In this document: positions 36,405-49,000 of the stretch, piece by piece
Layout: each line of letters opens with the position of its first letter
Numbering within the stretch: the first letter of the stretch is position 1
Assembly: GCF_037042795.1 (NCBI RefSeq)
Contig: NC_089649.1
Coordinates: forward strand, 49,323,621 to 49,387,620
From: Molothrus aeneus
Taxonomy: Eukaryota; Chordata; Aves; Passeriformes; Icteridae
Direction of reading: 5' to 3'
DNA length: 64,000 nt
Made by a program: the position numbers and the translations under genes
Notes under the pieces: model-generated
Databases searched by the model: none
Seen by the model: the letters and a program-made list of their open reading frames with translations, nothing else
What the model was told of the DNA's origin: nothing

Positions 36405-38449
36405 ACTCAGATGTGCTCAGTGCACTTAGGAACAGTGAATCCTCAAAGCTGGCAACAAAGGCAGACATTTCCAGACACATTATTTTAATTTATTTTGTTC
36501 TGACAAGTTAATGGGTGAAACATTTCTTAAATCTAAACAAGAAGCATATTACAGATCAAGAATTATTTTCCCATTTACCTGATAGCCTCTGCAGTCTGTT
36601 TATCTTAGAGCCTGAAAAGCAGCAATTATTAGTGAGTGGAAAGAGTGTATTTACTTCACAAGAGCTGGAAGTCACTCCCTGCTCTGTGCTAGCACCTCAG
36701 GGTACAGCATCTGCTCCTGCAGAGCCCCAAGAGCAGCTGAAGGGCTGTGCAGCCCCCCTGAACCATCCCTGCTGCAAGTTCAGTGCCTAACCAGTGGGAC
36801 AGAACAAGATTCAGTGTCTTACTGGAACAACTTCCTTGGAAATGTGCTTTATCCAAGTTAGTCCTTGGCTAAGTGCAGCTTACAAGGGTTCAACAGAGGA
36901 GCAGTGAAGTGTGAGTTAAGGGCCTGTGACGTGCAGTAACTCATGAGATGCACCCTTGGGCAGCAGGAACCCGTGCAGTTCATTCTTCTCCTCCTGTCAG
37001 GCTTCAAATACTTTTCAGTTGCTGAACAGGATTCTGTTCTTCAGAAAGTTATGATCTGTTTCATACAACTTTTTACTCCTTCAGACTTTCCACTGTTTTA
37101 AGCAGTTAGTTTTATGGCTTACAAAGTCTTTCTGAAGGTCACCAAGCCTCTGTTTTCCTTGGAGTCCATGCAGCACTGGAGAGCCTCTCTTCTGGAGGTA
37201 GTTTTTCATCTACAAAACATTACCCAAATACAGTAATCAAGGAGGGGTTTTGAATCTCTGTGAAGAGCATTCAGCTGACTGTTTGCCCAGCATGCTCCTC
37301 ACAATATCTTGTTCAGTTTAACTCAGGGAGCATTTTGCTCTCTTGTAGGATTCACTGTCAGTTCAAAAGCATATTTTAAAAATAGAAAATCAAAATAGTT
37401 TCCAGAGACACAAGGAGAACAGAAATTAATGCACTTACTCTATGATTGTAAAATCTCACAGGTTGGTGAGATTTTGGTGTCAGGTGTAGTAAATCCAGTC
37501 TTTCAAAAATTGCATATACAATGCTCTTTCAAAATAAATCCACTAGAGATTTCCATTAATTCAAATTAGTACACATGAATTTTAAAAATGGTCTGTTTAT
37601 AAGAATTAAGAATATTTAGACTCAGTTCAATGTTTCTACTACGGAGATTGAAGTCTCCTCTTCAGTGCCAACACATAAAAAGATTAGATTTTATTAATTC
37701 CTGCACACTGACTATTCTAACCTACCACTAGAATTCAAAATTCCTGGCACAATTACCTTGAAGGAGCAATTTTGGCCTGAAGCTCTTGATTGGAATTGAG
37801 GTTTAAATCAGGAACTAATCATATGACTCTACATATAGAGTAGGTTCTACGAGGCAGAATAGATTTTACTTCAACTTCATTTTGTAGGAGCTAATTTTTC
37901 AGGTTTAGTACAGCTAGAAAAAATAAGGTTCAAGCTGTCATGAATAAATGATTACTTTTAGAAATACAAAATTCTTTGGAGAGAAATGTCAAGAGCTCCA
38001 TTGTAGCTGATGACCATGAGGAATGGGAAGCTGTTTTATTGGAGAAGCTTTGCATTGCAGTATCTGGTTTGACTTTGCAGTGAAGTCATGCCAGCTTTAG
38101 TTAAGCAGCCCTGAAGTTTAGTATCAGTCCAGCTGCAGCAGCATAAGTCTACTGAAATGTGCTATAATATATGATACATCTCCCTGTCTCCCCTTTAGGA
38201 TGAAGCTAAATACTCCAGAGCTCCACAGCTTGGGAGGGGGCCAAGAGATGGGACAGAGAATGGGCAGATAAATCTTCCCCTCCCTGGTGGTGCCCAGAGA
38301 AATGAGCAAGCTCCAGACTGAAAACTGACACAAGCTGTTCTCACCATTTACACTAAACTTTGCAATTCTCTGCTTCGGGATGTTGTCTGTCAAAATCCAG
38401 AAAACTGCTGAAAGACTGACTCATCAGGGAACATTAAACACAAAAACCA

Positions 38450-38632
38450 GAGCAGGTACAGCAGCACAGGGAGTCCTTAAATTTCTGCAGGGGTGCATCA
38501 GAGAAGAGATCAGCTCGTACGGGCACTATTTCTTAAACCCCTGTCCTGGATTTTCACATCTGGCCACTGTTGGAGACAAGATACATGAAAACATCAGAGG
38601 TAAAAAGATTTTATCCAGTAACGTACTCATAT
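38450..38632 (+). mobile_element. Ancient CR1 3' end, plus strand
   Basis: A heavily diverged 3' end of an old, amniote-wide type of CR1. The clearest block is TGGCCACTGTTGGAGACAAG (38560-38580), followed by a TCCAGTAACGTACTCATATG segment (38613-38632) that aligns with the family's terminal CCCAGTATGG-CATTCTTATG. Upstream, GGGCACTATTTCTTAAACCC (38521-38540) and CATCTGGCC match the preceding part of the consensus. The 5' limit is vague. It overlaps the frames at 38380-38655 and 38570-38752, which are therefore not genes. Confidence 0.7.
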
Positions 38633-41549
38633 GTGCCATTTATCCTGTTTTCTAAGCCCACACAAGAGCTTGATAACTGCACATTCAAGCATCAGTATTT
38701 CTCTGAAAACATAGCTCTTGAAACAAAACTAGATTTTTTTTTACTTCTTTAAATTCTGTTGGACCACACTAAATCTGAGTTCATTCACCATGATCTCAGA
38801 GTAAATTTTTCTTATTGTTATTGTTAAAATACTAAAAAATCAATTTCACTGAAGAAATAAAATCCATCTAAGGAAATAGTCTAGTGTGCATTAGTGTGTG
38901 AGATAAAAGCTATTTGTGAGTCCTTGGTGAAAAATTAAAGGAGATAGCAGCTTTAGGCAGCTTAGCATGTAAGAAAAAAGGCCTCAAATTTAAACTCAGT
39001 TCTTTCTGTTTCAGGCAATTCTTTATTAAAATTTAACTAAGATTTCTCCTCCTAAATTATGTGTTTGTGACAGGGTGGAGAACATATCACTTGGGCAGGC
39101 TCCATCAAGGTGGTGAAATCAGTATCATTAAGCCCAAAAGCTCTGACTAAGAGCCTGTACATCACAGGAGATGGGAAAGAACAGGGCTTCTAAAGAAAAT
39201 AACTTAAACAAAGGAATTTGAACAGATTTCTCAATGACTAATGAAGAAATGATCTCAAATGCACATATTTTTTAGAGACATAGCATATCCCTCTCTCCTT
39301 TTTCTTTATTTAGGGGTAAAGATGACTGAAAAAAATGTAATGAATAATTTTTTTTTAAAGGAGCATTTTAGAGAACTGCATGTTATTTTTCTTGATGTTG
39401 ATTGTGTTTTTCTCTCAGGTAAACATTTCTATGCTTTCAGTTGTCATAAACATCAAAATACTGCAATGATAATAATGATTTCAACAAATCTGATACTTTT
39501 TTTCCTTAAACCAATTCATAAACCAGTCTACAGTTACAACTGCAATTTATTTGGGACTTTACCTTAACAGAATTAATATTTATGAGATTTCTGAAATTCT
39601 TCCAAACTTATTTACTCATGAAAATATTTTTCTACTGCTGCATTTAAATGCAAATAAAGAAAGAAAGAACACAAGCTTGGGTTTTGTTTTTTCTATTAAA
39701 ATGGTTTAGAATGAGAATGCCGAGATATTTATTACTTTTTTTGATACAGAATTCCTGAATAATAAACACTCTACCAGATATCTTAAAGAAAAATATTTCT
39801 CCTAAAATTTGACTATGCTCCCTCTTCTGTCAAATATTGGTTCATTAAAAATGCTCAGCAGATTTATAGAATTAAAATATATTTTCAGAATAAGTGAATT
39901 AGGTTAATTTAATCTAACTTTCTGAAATCAAAATGAAGGCATTTCACAGAATTAAATATATTCGAATTGTTTTTCTCTGTGTAGGACATGTTTTTAGAGT
40001 GACACGTGATCAGATCATTTGTAGTCAATTATTTATTATACTTTATCATACAAGGTACATTTTTCATAACCACCAGTACCTATAGGCTCAAATTGTCCTA
40101 ACTTAAAAATCTTTTAAAAATATAGAATTTAAAGGACTCAAGCATGTAATATACACTTTGCTAATCAATTAAACTGATAATAGCAAAGAAGATGGTTTCA
40201 GATCATTTTATTGACATAATATGGGAATAATTATCTTGTGGAGAAATGCTTCAGTCTTGCATTGACTTCAAGAATGTTAAAAAAAATACAATATTTAATT
40301 CTAAAATTCTTTCATTAATACAGAAACCTGAACACCCTTGTGCAGTCTTCAAGAGAAAATGACAACTTAGTTATAGTCTGTCTTCTGGTACCGTGCAGAA
40401 TGTGACCTGAGAAAATAATCATTCTTTTCTGCCCTGTTAAACTGTACAGACTGACCTCTCCTCTAGTATCTCATCATCAGTCAAAAAAAGAATGTACTTC
40501 CCAAGTTCAAATCATTTCTGTTTCTGAACACTCTTAACAGTTCTTTCAACTTCGAATGGAATGATAATGGTTCAAAACCATTATTGAGTGACTTAGGTAA
40601 TAAGTGCGAGTAATATGTTGGCACATTTCTGCTGTTTACTAGCCATACTTAACAGTTATATTCAAATAGACCACAAATTTAAAAATTCAGGAATTGTACT
40701 TGAAAAAGCTATTCTAAAAATATGTTTCATAACAGCATTAATGACATCTTATATACAGGAGGAAAATAAGAAAAGTTATGTAAATGCTATAGCAAGCTCT
40801 ATATTTCACCGATGCTTGCAAAAGCATCTCTCTCCGTTCTGGAGAATGCAAGGTCTGGTCTAAATCAGAAGGGACTTGACTTACTGGTGAGTGCCACCAG
40901 TCCAGTCATTCCCACCACCACAAGCCAGACATCTGTGTGAAAGTAACTAGGTAATGATTTCACTTACCCTTAGATCTTGGTCACTTTCTGTGTTCTTCAT
41001 TGGCAGTTCATGTAAGAGTGATTATCTGGCTCTAAATCTATAAAGGCAGAAAATGTTTGCATCCCAAGAGGAGAAGTGCTTAAGGTACTCCTGATATTTC
41101 TTTCTGGTGAGCTCGAGTTATTCTAAAAAATAGATTTTAAATTTTCATTACCCTCTTATGTTCTTCACTAGTACAGAACTCTTAATTACTTATGGACACT
41201 GATGGATCATAATTTTCTCCCTTTCATGACATTTCCTTGAACAGCATCAAGAAGAAAAACTGAACTTTGATTTGTTTAACCAAATTCACAAATGGTAAGC
41301 TGTGTGCATGATTTTATTTCACATTACAATTCAGTGCTCTTTCAAGACAATGATACATGTGGACTTACTAGTTACTTCCAAGCTTTTGGTGTTAAATATT
41401 TTAAAGGCATGTTTCCTCTGGCTGAATCCAAAATCAAAACAAGGGTTTACTCAATATGTACATTGCAGAGTTTTCAAAAGTTAGCTGGAAAAGTTTACTA
41501 ATAATACTGGCACTTTTAGAGTGGAAAAGATGAGTACAAATAACAAAAG
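38633..41549. other. AT-rich non-coding DNA, nothing recognised
   Basis: No gene, RNA or transposon was recognised. Frames at 39259-39567 (102 codons) and 40615-40863 lack known domains. One perfect hairpin at 40564-40584 is listed separately. Confidence 0.55.
40564..40584. repeat. Perfect 9-bp inverted repeat with 3-base loop
   Basis: ATAATGGTT, loop CAA, then AACCATTAT. The stem is perfect, but AT-rich and short, with no U-run or extended pairing. Confidence 0.85.
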
Positions 41550-42580
41550 AGATGATAAAATTGTAGGCGAAATTCCATGAAAAGGGACGTAATATTCCTC
41601 AGGGAAAAAAAATATATTTAAGAAATAAGACCTTGAGACATAATAGACAGAACCATGAAAACACAATTTCAGTCCTTGGTAGTCCCATAAAAAAAAAGTG
41701 GAATTTTAGCATCTATTGGAAAACAAACAAAAAAAACCCACCGAAACAACCCACACCACAAAAAAACCCCAAAACCAACAACCAACAACAACAACAACAA
41801 CAACAAACCAAAACAACAACAACAAAAAAACAAAAACAAAAAAAAAACAAAAAACCCCAAAAAACCCAAAAAAACCCCCCCAAAAAACCCACCAAAAAAT
41901 AGTTATACCTTTCTATAAATCCAGGATGCCCTTTATCTTGAATATTGCTTTATTCCCATATCAGAGCTGGGAAATCACAGAAAAATAAATAGGTATGTCT
42001 AAAGTTATGGAATGACTTTGTGTGAGAAGGCACTGAGTTTATTAAGATCAGAACACATTAGGCTGAAAAGAGCAGCTGGAGGGGAATGCAGCAGTGCTTC
42101 AGAGAATCATTACAGACATTGAGAAGATGAGTAGGGACCCACTCAGTGTCTCTTCCAATACACAACTTAATGGCCATCAAATAAACCAGCAAGAGGCAGC
42201 TTCCAAGCAAAGCAAGGATGTATTTTCTCACACAGTGCAGTGCCCAGCTCTGAAACCTCCATGGGACATTTCCTACAGTAAATGTACGTGGGCTCATAAA
42301 CAACAGAGCACATTCAGGGAAGGAAAGTCTACTGAGGACTGCTAAATATGAAGTTATTGCCTCTCATGCAAAAAGTCCCTAAAACAAAAAGCACTGTATG
42401 TTGTGAGCATACCACTGTGCCCTGGCCATGTGCTTTTAGCTTTCCCCTGGGATCTGTGGTGGAGGCACTCCGGGATCAAACCTGGCAGGAATTCTCTCCC
42501 CTCTCCTGGCTGTTGGACACAGAAGTACTACAGAACAACTCAACAGCTCTTTGTGGTGTCAGAAATTTGCTTCATATTCA
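41550..42580 (+). mobile_element. Ancient CR1 LINE relic, plus strand, interrupted by an A/C tract
   Basis: A strongly diverged copy of an old amniote CR1. Matches to the recalled consensus run in order: GAAATTCCATG near 41569, GACCTTGAGACATAATAGAC near 41630, GAACCATGAAAACA near 41650, CAGTCC...GGTAGTC near 41670, then, after the A/C tract, CTATAAATCCAGGATGCCC (about 41913-41931), ATCTTGAATATTGC (41935-41948), TTATGGAATGAC (42005), TTAGGCTGAAAAGAGCAGCT (42058-42077), TTCCAATACACAAC near 42153, TATTTTCTCACACAGTGCAG (42221-42240), CTGTTGGACACAGAAGTACT (42510-42529) and TTTGTGGTGTCAG (about 42550). The coding part is the end of the reverse transcriptase region but is too broken to read. A stretch of about 45 bases near 41610 appears deleted. 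Frames on both strands here (41633-41902, 42058-42303, 42094-42345, 42348-42587 and others) are noise. Confidence 0.8.
41744..41899. repeat. 156-bp tract of only A and C on the plus strand
   Basis: From 41744 to 41899 the plus strand has no G and no T. It contains a perfect (CAA)n run near 41783-41806, then A-runs alternating with C-runs. At 41855-41890 the minus strand holds four G-runs (3, 7, 3 and 4 bases) separated by T loops of 6, 7 and 6, which fits the G-quadruplex pattern G3+N1-7. The tract sits inside the ancient CR1, replacing roughly 20 consensus bases between its GGAATCATTAGGAAA-like and CTATAAATCC-like parts. Predicted Lys/Thr/Gln/Pro frames and the opposite Phe/Gly/Cys/Val frames are translations of this tract, not genes. 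Confidence 0.96.
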
Positions 42581-42858
42581 AGACTGACAAATTAAATATC
42601 ACCTGTAATTTTAATATTCTCTAGAAAGCATCCCAATGGTCTTTGTGAAGGTTTCACAAGATCCCTGAAAAGACGCCCAGCACCATTACTGACTGCATGG
42701 CTCAAATCAATCTACCTTCAATGAGGTACACACTGGTCTTTGCTACACGTCCCAAGTTCCTATTCCACTTGCTAAGAGATTTACCTAAAAACTGTAGCTT
42801 CAATGGATTTATATATGGATACCAATAACACAAAGCAAATACAAACACTAATCTGGGC
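42581..42858. other. Short non-coding spacer
   Basis: This is unique-looking sequence between the CR1 relic and the 74-bp duplication. Nothing was recognised. Confidence 0.55.
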
Positions 42859-43005
42859 TTAAATTCAAAATGCAAATTATTATAGTCCCATGTTTAGCTA
42901 CATGTAAATTTAGCATGACAATAATAATAAAATTTAAAATTCAATATAAATTATTATAGTCCCATGTTCAGTTACATGTGAATTTAGCATTACAATAATA
43001 ATAAA
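42859..43005. repeat. Imperfect 74-bp tandem duplication
   Basis: Two copies of a 74-base unit lie head to tail. The shared block AAATTATTATAGTCCCATGT begins at 42874 and again at 42948. It continues in both as a CAGTTACATGTGAATTTAGC-like segment (with a few substitutions) and ends in ACAATAATAATAAA. Several point differences between copies suggest an event that is not very recent. Confidence 0.95.
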
Positions 43006-46000
43006 GTTGCTCAGTTTTCTCTGAGCTGAAGATTGAAACAGCAGCAAGCATCATAGGGAAGCAAAATTAGATAAGTGTCAGTGAGGTGAGAAAGAGGCTC
43101 TAACCATCAAATATAACTTTAAAAAAAATACATGCAAAGAACAAAAGAGAAAATTACATTATTTTCTGCCTTTCTGATTTCAACAAAGTAGAATGTAGAG
43201 AGGAGAAATGCTAGGTGAGATGAAAGAGTCAGTGTGAGGTGCAGAGTCAAGGATCTGTTGTGCAGAGAAGCCAAAGCTCCTCTTTGGCTGTCAGTGGGGC
43301 CAGCAAGAGTCCCTGGGGGAGTGGTGAAGGGCTGGATGTGGGCAAGTGAAGGGCTGGAAGAAGGCAAAGATTGGCCTTACAGTTCTGTATTCTGAACAGA
43401 CAGAACAGTAGATGAGCAAATGATGTCAATTTTTTGGTAATAGAAATGAAAGAGAATTTGCAGTTGAACCCCAAGTAAAAGAAAATCAAAAAGGAAACCA
43501 GAGGGAGAGAATAATGAAGGTAGACACTCCCCAAGCCTCTTGTAGTATTGAATAAAAATGTGGCATTTCCTGATAGATTTAACCTAAAAGAGATCCTTTG
43601 GGAGGCTCAGGGCTTATTTAATTTACTTATTTATATATTTTTGGGGGATTTTTTTGGTATTGCTGGTGGTCATGATGTTCAGTATTCCAGAGCATATCTT
43701 TTTTATGGCATGCTTTCAGCCTCAGAGGTATGATATTTCAAGATGATGATTCTTTGCATAGTAACCCAGAGCAGAAGCAAAAAAATTCCTCTCTCCAGTT
43801 AAAAATATCAGAACAACCTTTAGAGTAACATCTTGCTTGCTTTGTAAAATAATAACCCTGGCTTTTTAATCATGAAAGGGGAGCAGGTTTATATTTGATG
43901 AAGTATGGAGGATGGAACTTACAATGGGAATTACAAGTATACAGAGATCTCCCTCAACACTGAAGACCAGTAGCATTCAGAAGAAAAACTGTTGCAAAAA
44001 AAGAAACACTTGAGGAAAATATTGACTTTGGAAAACAGCTGCATCTTTTGTTCACTAATAAAGTATAAAAAATAATGTTCATCAACTATTGGAAACTTAG
44101 AAACATTACAGACAATGCACAGAGAACTAAAATGTACATGATTAAATGTAACTGTTAAGCAGTTCTTAAATGTTAATATTTAGAAATATCACAGAGTTGG
44201 CAATAAAATTACAGGGTTTTTTTGTAAAAGAACACTTATTTTGTACAAGACATATGACTTTGTGTTCATTTGATTTTCATGAAGCATCTCATAAAGCTGT
44301 TGTGAAAATGCATAATCTTAAAAAAAGTTGGTAAACAATGTTCTACCCAAAAATGGTTGTATGCAGCCTCTAAAGTATTTATTGACCTCACTCTTGTAAA
44401 GAATAAACCCATTTTGGAAATGTCTGGATTGGGGGAAGTAGGATTTTTCTTTTCCCTCAAGATATAGTCTAGAATTAAATGGACGCTGTTTCCCTAAAGT
44501 GTAGAAAACTTGAGGAAATAATTATGCTATCAGATAAATGAATGTAAAGGAAAGCTTAAGGCATGAAAGAAATAATCTCTGACAGAAGGTAAAAACCGTA
44601 GGAGTAGGATGAGGAAAAGGGAGCAACTCAGACCTGGATGTTGAACAGAGACAGGTACCAAAAAAAGGATCACAGGTTTGCCTTCAGAGACATTCTGCAG
44701 TAGATACATTGGTGAAATTTTTGCTAAGCAAAATTTGGATTAAATCAGACAGAAGAGAGACAAAATAAGGGCTGAAAATATGAGGGACTTTTGAAAAGCT
44801 GGAGCTAGGGGAGAAGCCAATTTACATCATTTAAACAATTCATGGTATTGGGACAAAATCTGCCTGATGAAGAGGGATTGGGTCTTCTTATTCTGACTAG
44901 AAAGTCTTTTTTTCCATTCAAAAGACATTTGTAATTGCATCTATTCTCATTCTACAGCATGCAAAGTGCCATTGAAAACAGTCACTATGTTGTGGTATAG
45001 TCATGACATGTATGACCCAATTGTCAACTTCATTAAGTTGTATGAAATTATCTTGGTGAAGGACAGGAGAGGGAATCTTTATATTTTACAAAAGAAGAGA
45101 ACAATAAACACTTAATGACACAAGCACAACTTTGAAGGGACCACTGTTAGCTGTTGGAACTATTTCTATAAATGTCAGACACATGTGAGCATGAATTGAA
45201 TGAAAAGCAGCTTCAGGATTTACAAAGGATTAAACCAAGAATAAACAAAGATTATATTTAGATTTATAAACCAGAATTAAAGAAGAAAAAAAAAAAGGGG
45301 GGGGGAAAGAATGAAATCTTAGATGGGTAAATTTTATTCTCATTCTTGCAATATTTTGTATTTCTGTTCTTTCCTATCTCATAGTAAATGAGATTCACTG
45401 CCACTCCTCCAAAGATAGCATTAACTTTACAGACTGGAAAAAAGAAAGAAAGCAAGCAGAAGATTACTAGATCATCAGAGCTATGGAACAGAATATTTTT
45501 GAAGAGAAGGAGCAAGGCTTCCCTTGTGCACCACTATTAGGCTGCACTGGTGCATCACCTATTTTGATATAATTAACTTCAACTTTGTAGCAACATGGAT
45601 GATGAATCACTCATCCAGCACCTTCAAAAGCAAGTCTTCCCGCTGAACCAAATTATATCAGACAGGGACTTCACCAGCTCTGCTTAGTAGATTTAAGAGG
45701 CAGAGAGACTGTGATGAAAAATGGTAATTCATCTGTAGACTGAAAGCTTCAGCACTGCTTAATAAATCCCTCTTAGAACAAGACCTGAATTCTAAAGCTT
45801 GAGTTCTGGTTATGTTTCAGAACAAAGCTTTAGAGGTACCTGGAAAAGGTAGGTGCCCATTTCTCACCTGAGCACAGGGGGAAAGCATGCAGACTTACAG
45901 AGGCAAAATAATCTTATTTCAGGGCCTCTCTCCTCCATTTCAATACCTTCCCTGCAAGTGAATCCTCCAGCCTTTCATGGCTTGTGTGTTCATAGAAGAG

Positions 46001-49000
46001 AAGCCTCACAATGCACACACAGTTTGAGATTGTCAAGCAAATGGCATGAAATAATTAACCAAAATTTAGGCTATAGCATGTCTTTCACTGTTGAGAACAA
46101 ATGTCTTGCAAATGTAAAAAGTAAAAGAAAATTTGAAAAATACCTAAAAAAATAATACTGAAACACGGGAAAAAAAATCTCCCAGTGTTAAAGAATGACC
46201 AGAAATATTTTATCCTTTATTTCTTGAAAGAAAACACAATCACTGCAAGGTTAAGAATTAACATGAAAATCTTTAGTCTTATTAAAAATCTTTTCATCAT
46301 GGGTAAATATTTAAAGCAGAATCCCAATGTGATACCAATTATAGGAGAACTAATCTTACCATGCTCCATGTAGAAAATGTAATTCATTGAAGTGTAGCAA
46401 CTGCGTTATAGTTAAAATTTATTTTACAATTAAATAAATGTATGTTTCCTGAGAAGGTTAATTTATACTTTTGGTAATAAAGTCTTTCACATCCATTACC
46501 CATGAAATCTCCATGGAGTCTAAGTCCAATTGAGGTCATCCCATGAGACTTATTTAAAACTTAACAAACATAATCAAACATAAATAGCAAGTAATTTTCA
46601 TCAAAGCATCCTACTGGGGTCAAAGAACAGGACTTGGCATGAACTGCATTGCATGTGTACTAAGGATGCTGATACAGCCACCAATTCACCTTTTTTTCAG
46701 CTTAAACTTTTTCTCTGGTAAGAAGCAGCAAAGGTTCCTCGTTGCCCATGTAAGACAGGGAGGTCCCTCAAGAACTGGAAGAACCATGCTTTTTCAATTT
46801 TTCTAAATTTTCAAATGTACCTTATTTATCAAGCTGATTGTGATAAAGCTGTTTTTAAGAGACAAGTACAGCAGGGGACTGCACATTCCATGATGAATCA
46901 GATGTGTTTTTCTACTTGAGACATACCAACTAAGTTTGTCTCAAGTAATGCCAAAAGGAAGCAGGCTGGGCAGAAGCACCAAGCATATTATTTTCTCTCC
47001 TTGCTGTCTGGGGAGCTCCACACTTCCACAAGTGTTACTGCTCCTGTGAGATGGGATGTGTTTTCCTCTGCAGTGCTGGTCCTCTGGCGACTGTAAGGTT
47101 CACATGCTCTTTCCCTTTAATTGTCTCTGCAGGTCTCCTGGCTCCTCTTGGGAACAGTTATTCATATTAACTTCTTTTCCTTTCTCCTTTTCTTTTTTCA
47201 TGAAAGAATTGCACAGGTGCATTGCCTCTGCCTGCTGTAGTTTCTGTATTCAAATATTTTCCCCATTTTGAAAAGATCACAAATATGTGTAAGTTGTTCT
47301 TGGGTAGGATCAGAACTTACAGGCTTAAAAATTTAAAAATTGTTTGCAGCAATGGAAGTCATGTTTCCTGGAGCCTTTCTGTCCCTGTTTTACTGTTGGA
47401 CATAATTTTCCTCATGTTCTTTTCCTAGACCCTACTAGAAAAGTAAGGGCAGTAAAATAGACTCTGTCCTTCTCCAGAGACCTCTTCAGCAGCATTCTTA
47501 GGTATTTTTCATTCTTGTATTACTTTACATTAAAATATTAAAGGCCTGTCACTGAGTTCCCTTGCATACTTTTACATTACCTTATGTAATTTTACCATGG
47601 GAGTTCTTTTCTTTGCCTCTTAGTGTTTGGTTTATTCATCACATGGCATGGTTATTAGTCCTTTTCCACAGTGTCAGATCTCACAGAACTTGTGACTCAT
47701 TAATTAACTACTTGTCCTCAGTGGCTAAAATTGCATGGAATGCAGCAAAACATCACCTGCTGCTTATTGGTGTATCTGTGAAGCTTCAGGCTTAAACAAC
47801 CCTGTCCAATTTGTTTTATAGTCCTTCTATGATAAGCTATGTCTGCTGAACTATAAATATCCTCTTAGAAAGTGGCTGTTAGATATCACATTTGGCATGA
47901 TGCTGAGGAAAATTGTGTTACTCTCCAGTCAGAATCATATAGCATAATCTTCAGCAAAACTTTAAAAGCCTAACTAATGAAGACCTACTTTTAACAGATA
48001 AAATAAAACCACAATATTGTAGTGTACATTCTAAACACAAGAAAACACTGATCAAGATTTTTTTTTTAATTCGCTTAAATCTGAAAACTATTCTGAATAA
48101 AAAAAGTGTCAGTTTCTTTGAAGAGAAGTATGTGCTTCTTGGGCTATATATTAGCAACCTCTACACTAAAGTAAAATAATAATATTGGTAGATGAATAAC
48201 AGTGTTTCTTAACTGTATTGCAGCAAATTTTCCAATAAACAATGTCTTTGACTGCTGAATTCAGTTCTGTTCTGGTCAATATAAATTCATACACTTTTCT
48301 CATTTAATACTTAGGCATCTTACATATTTAAATGCTTTGTGAGTAGAAGATATTAATTCCTTAAAATGTACCAGAGGGAAAAAGGGCTTTTTCTGTTCGG
48401 GATTTTTTTTTTGTTTGTTTGTTTAATTTCCATTTGTGCAGACTTTTATGTCCAAAATATCAAAAGGACAGTCCATAATAAGTTTCAAAGGAATGATTGC
48501 CAAACGAGTAGTCCACATATATAATGAGTTGTGGTATCCAACTTTGGCACCATACTCCTCTCCATGCCCCCACCATCCAAGTGGCTATTTATATACTTTA
48601 TATTTACTTTATATATTTCATATTCTGTCCTTTTGATGATAATGAGATAGCTAAAGCATGTTCTTTATGAGCATGGCACCATTATTTTTGTTCATGTTAA
48701 GCAACATGTATTTAAATTTTCCTGTTGACATCTGTAAGGCTTCCAGTGAACAAAATACCAAACAAATGTCCAATTCTAGCTCTTTGGGAATATTTCAGTT
48801 TAGTTACAGCTATCTTCCCCTGGAAGGAGCCTAAGGGACAGCCTGGGCAGGAGTGGTGATGATGGGTGTCCTTACTGGAGATGTGATTCTGCAAGAACAG
48901 ATAGAGAAGGCTATAGTCTGTATTTCTTTCCTACTAGTGCTGAAAGTTGTTCAGAATTTCAGTCACAAATTGTTGCCTGTGATCAGAGAAATAATGCCTT

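Larger units (their letters stand above)
27292..38449. other. AT-rich non-coding DNA with possible regulatory islands
   Basis: No coding gene, RNA gene or transposon was recognised in about 11 kb. All open frames are 91 codons or fewer and unrecognisable. Sub-regions of interest are listed separately: motif cluster 30756-30782, candidate conserved element 32400-32660, paired palindromes 34229-34254 and hairpin 36385-36404. A short GGAAG-type run lies at 31290-31307. 36650-36790 is a local GC-richer patch that explains the 91-codon frame at 36515-36790. Confidence 0.5.

Noticed and set aside
41633..41988. Lys/Thr/Gln/Pro-rich and Phe/Gly/Cys-rich frames
   Set aside because: They are translations of the A/C-only tract and the flanking CR1 relic.
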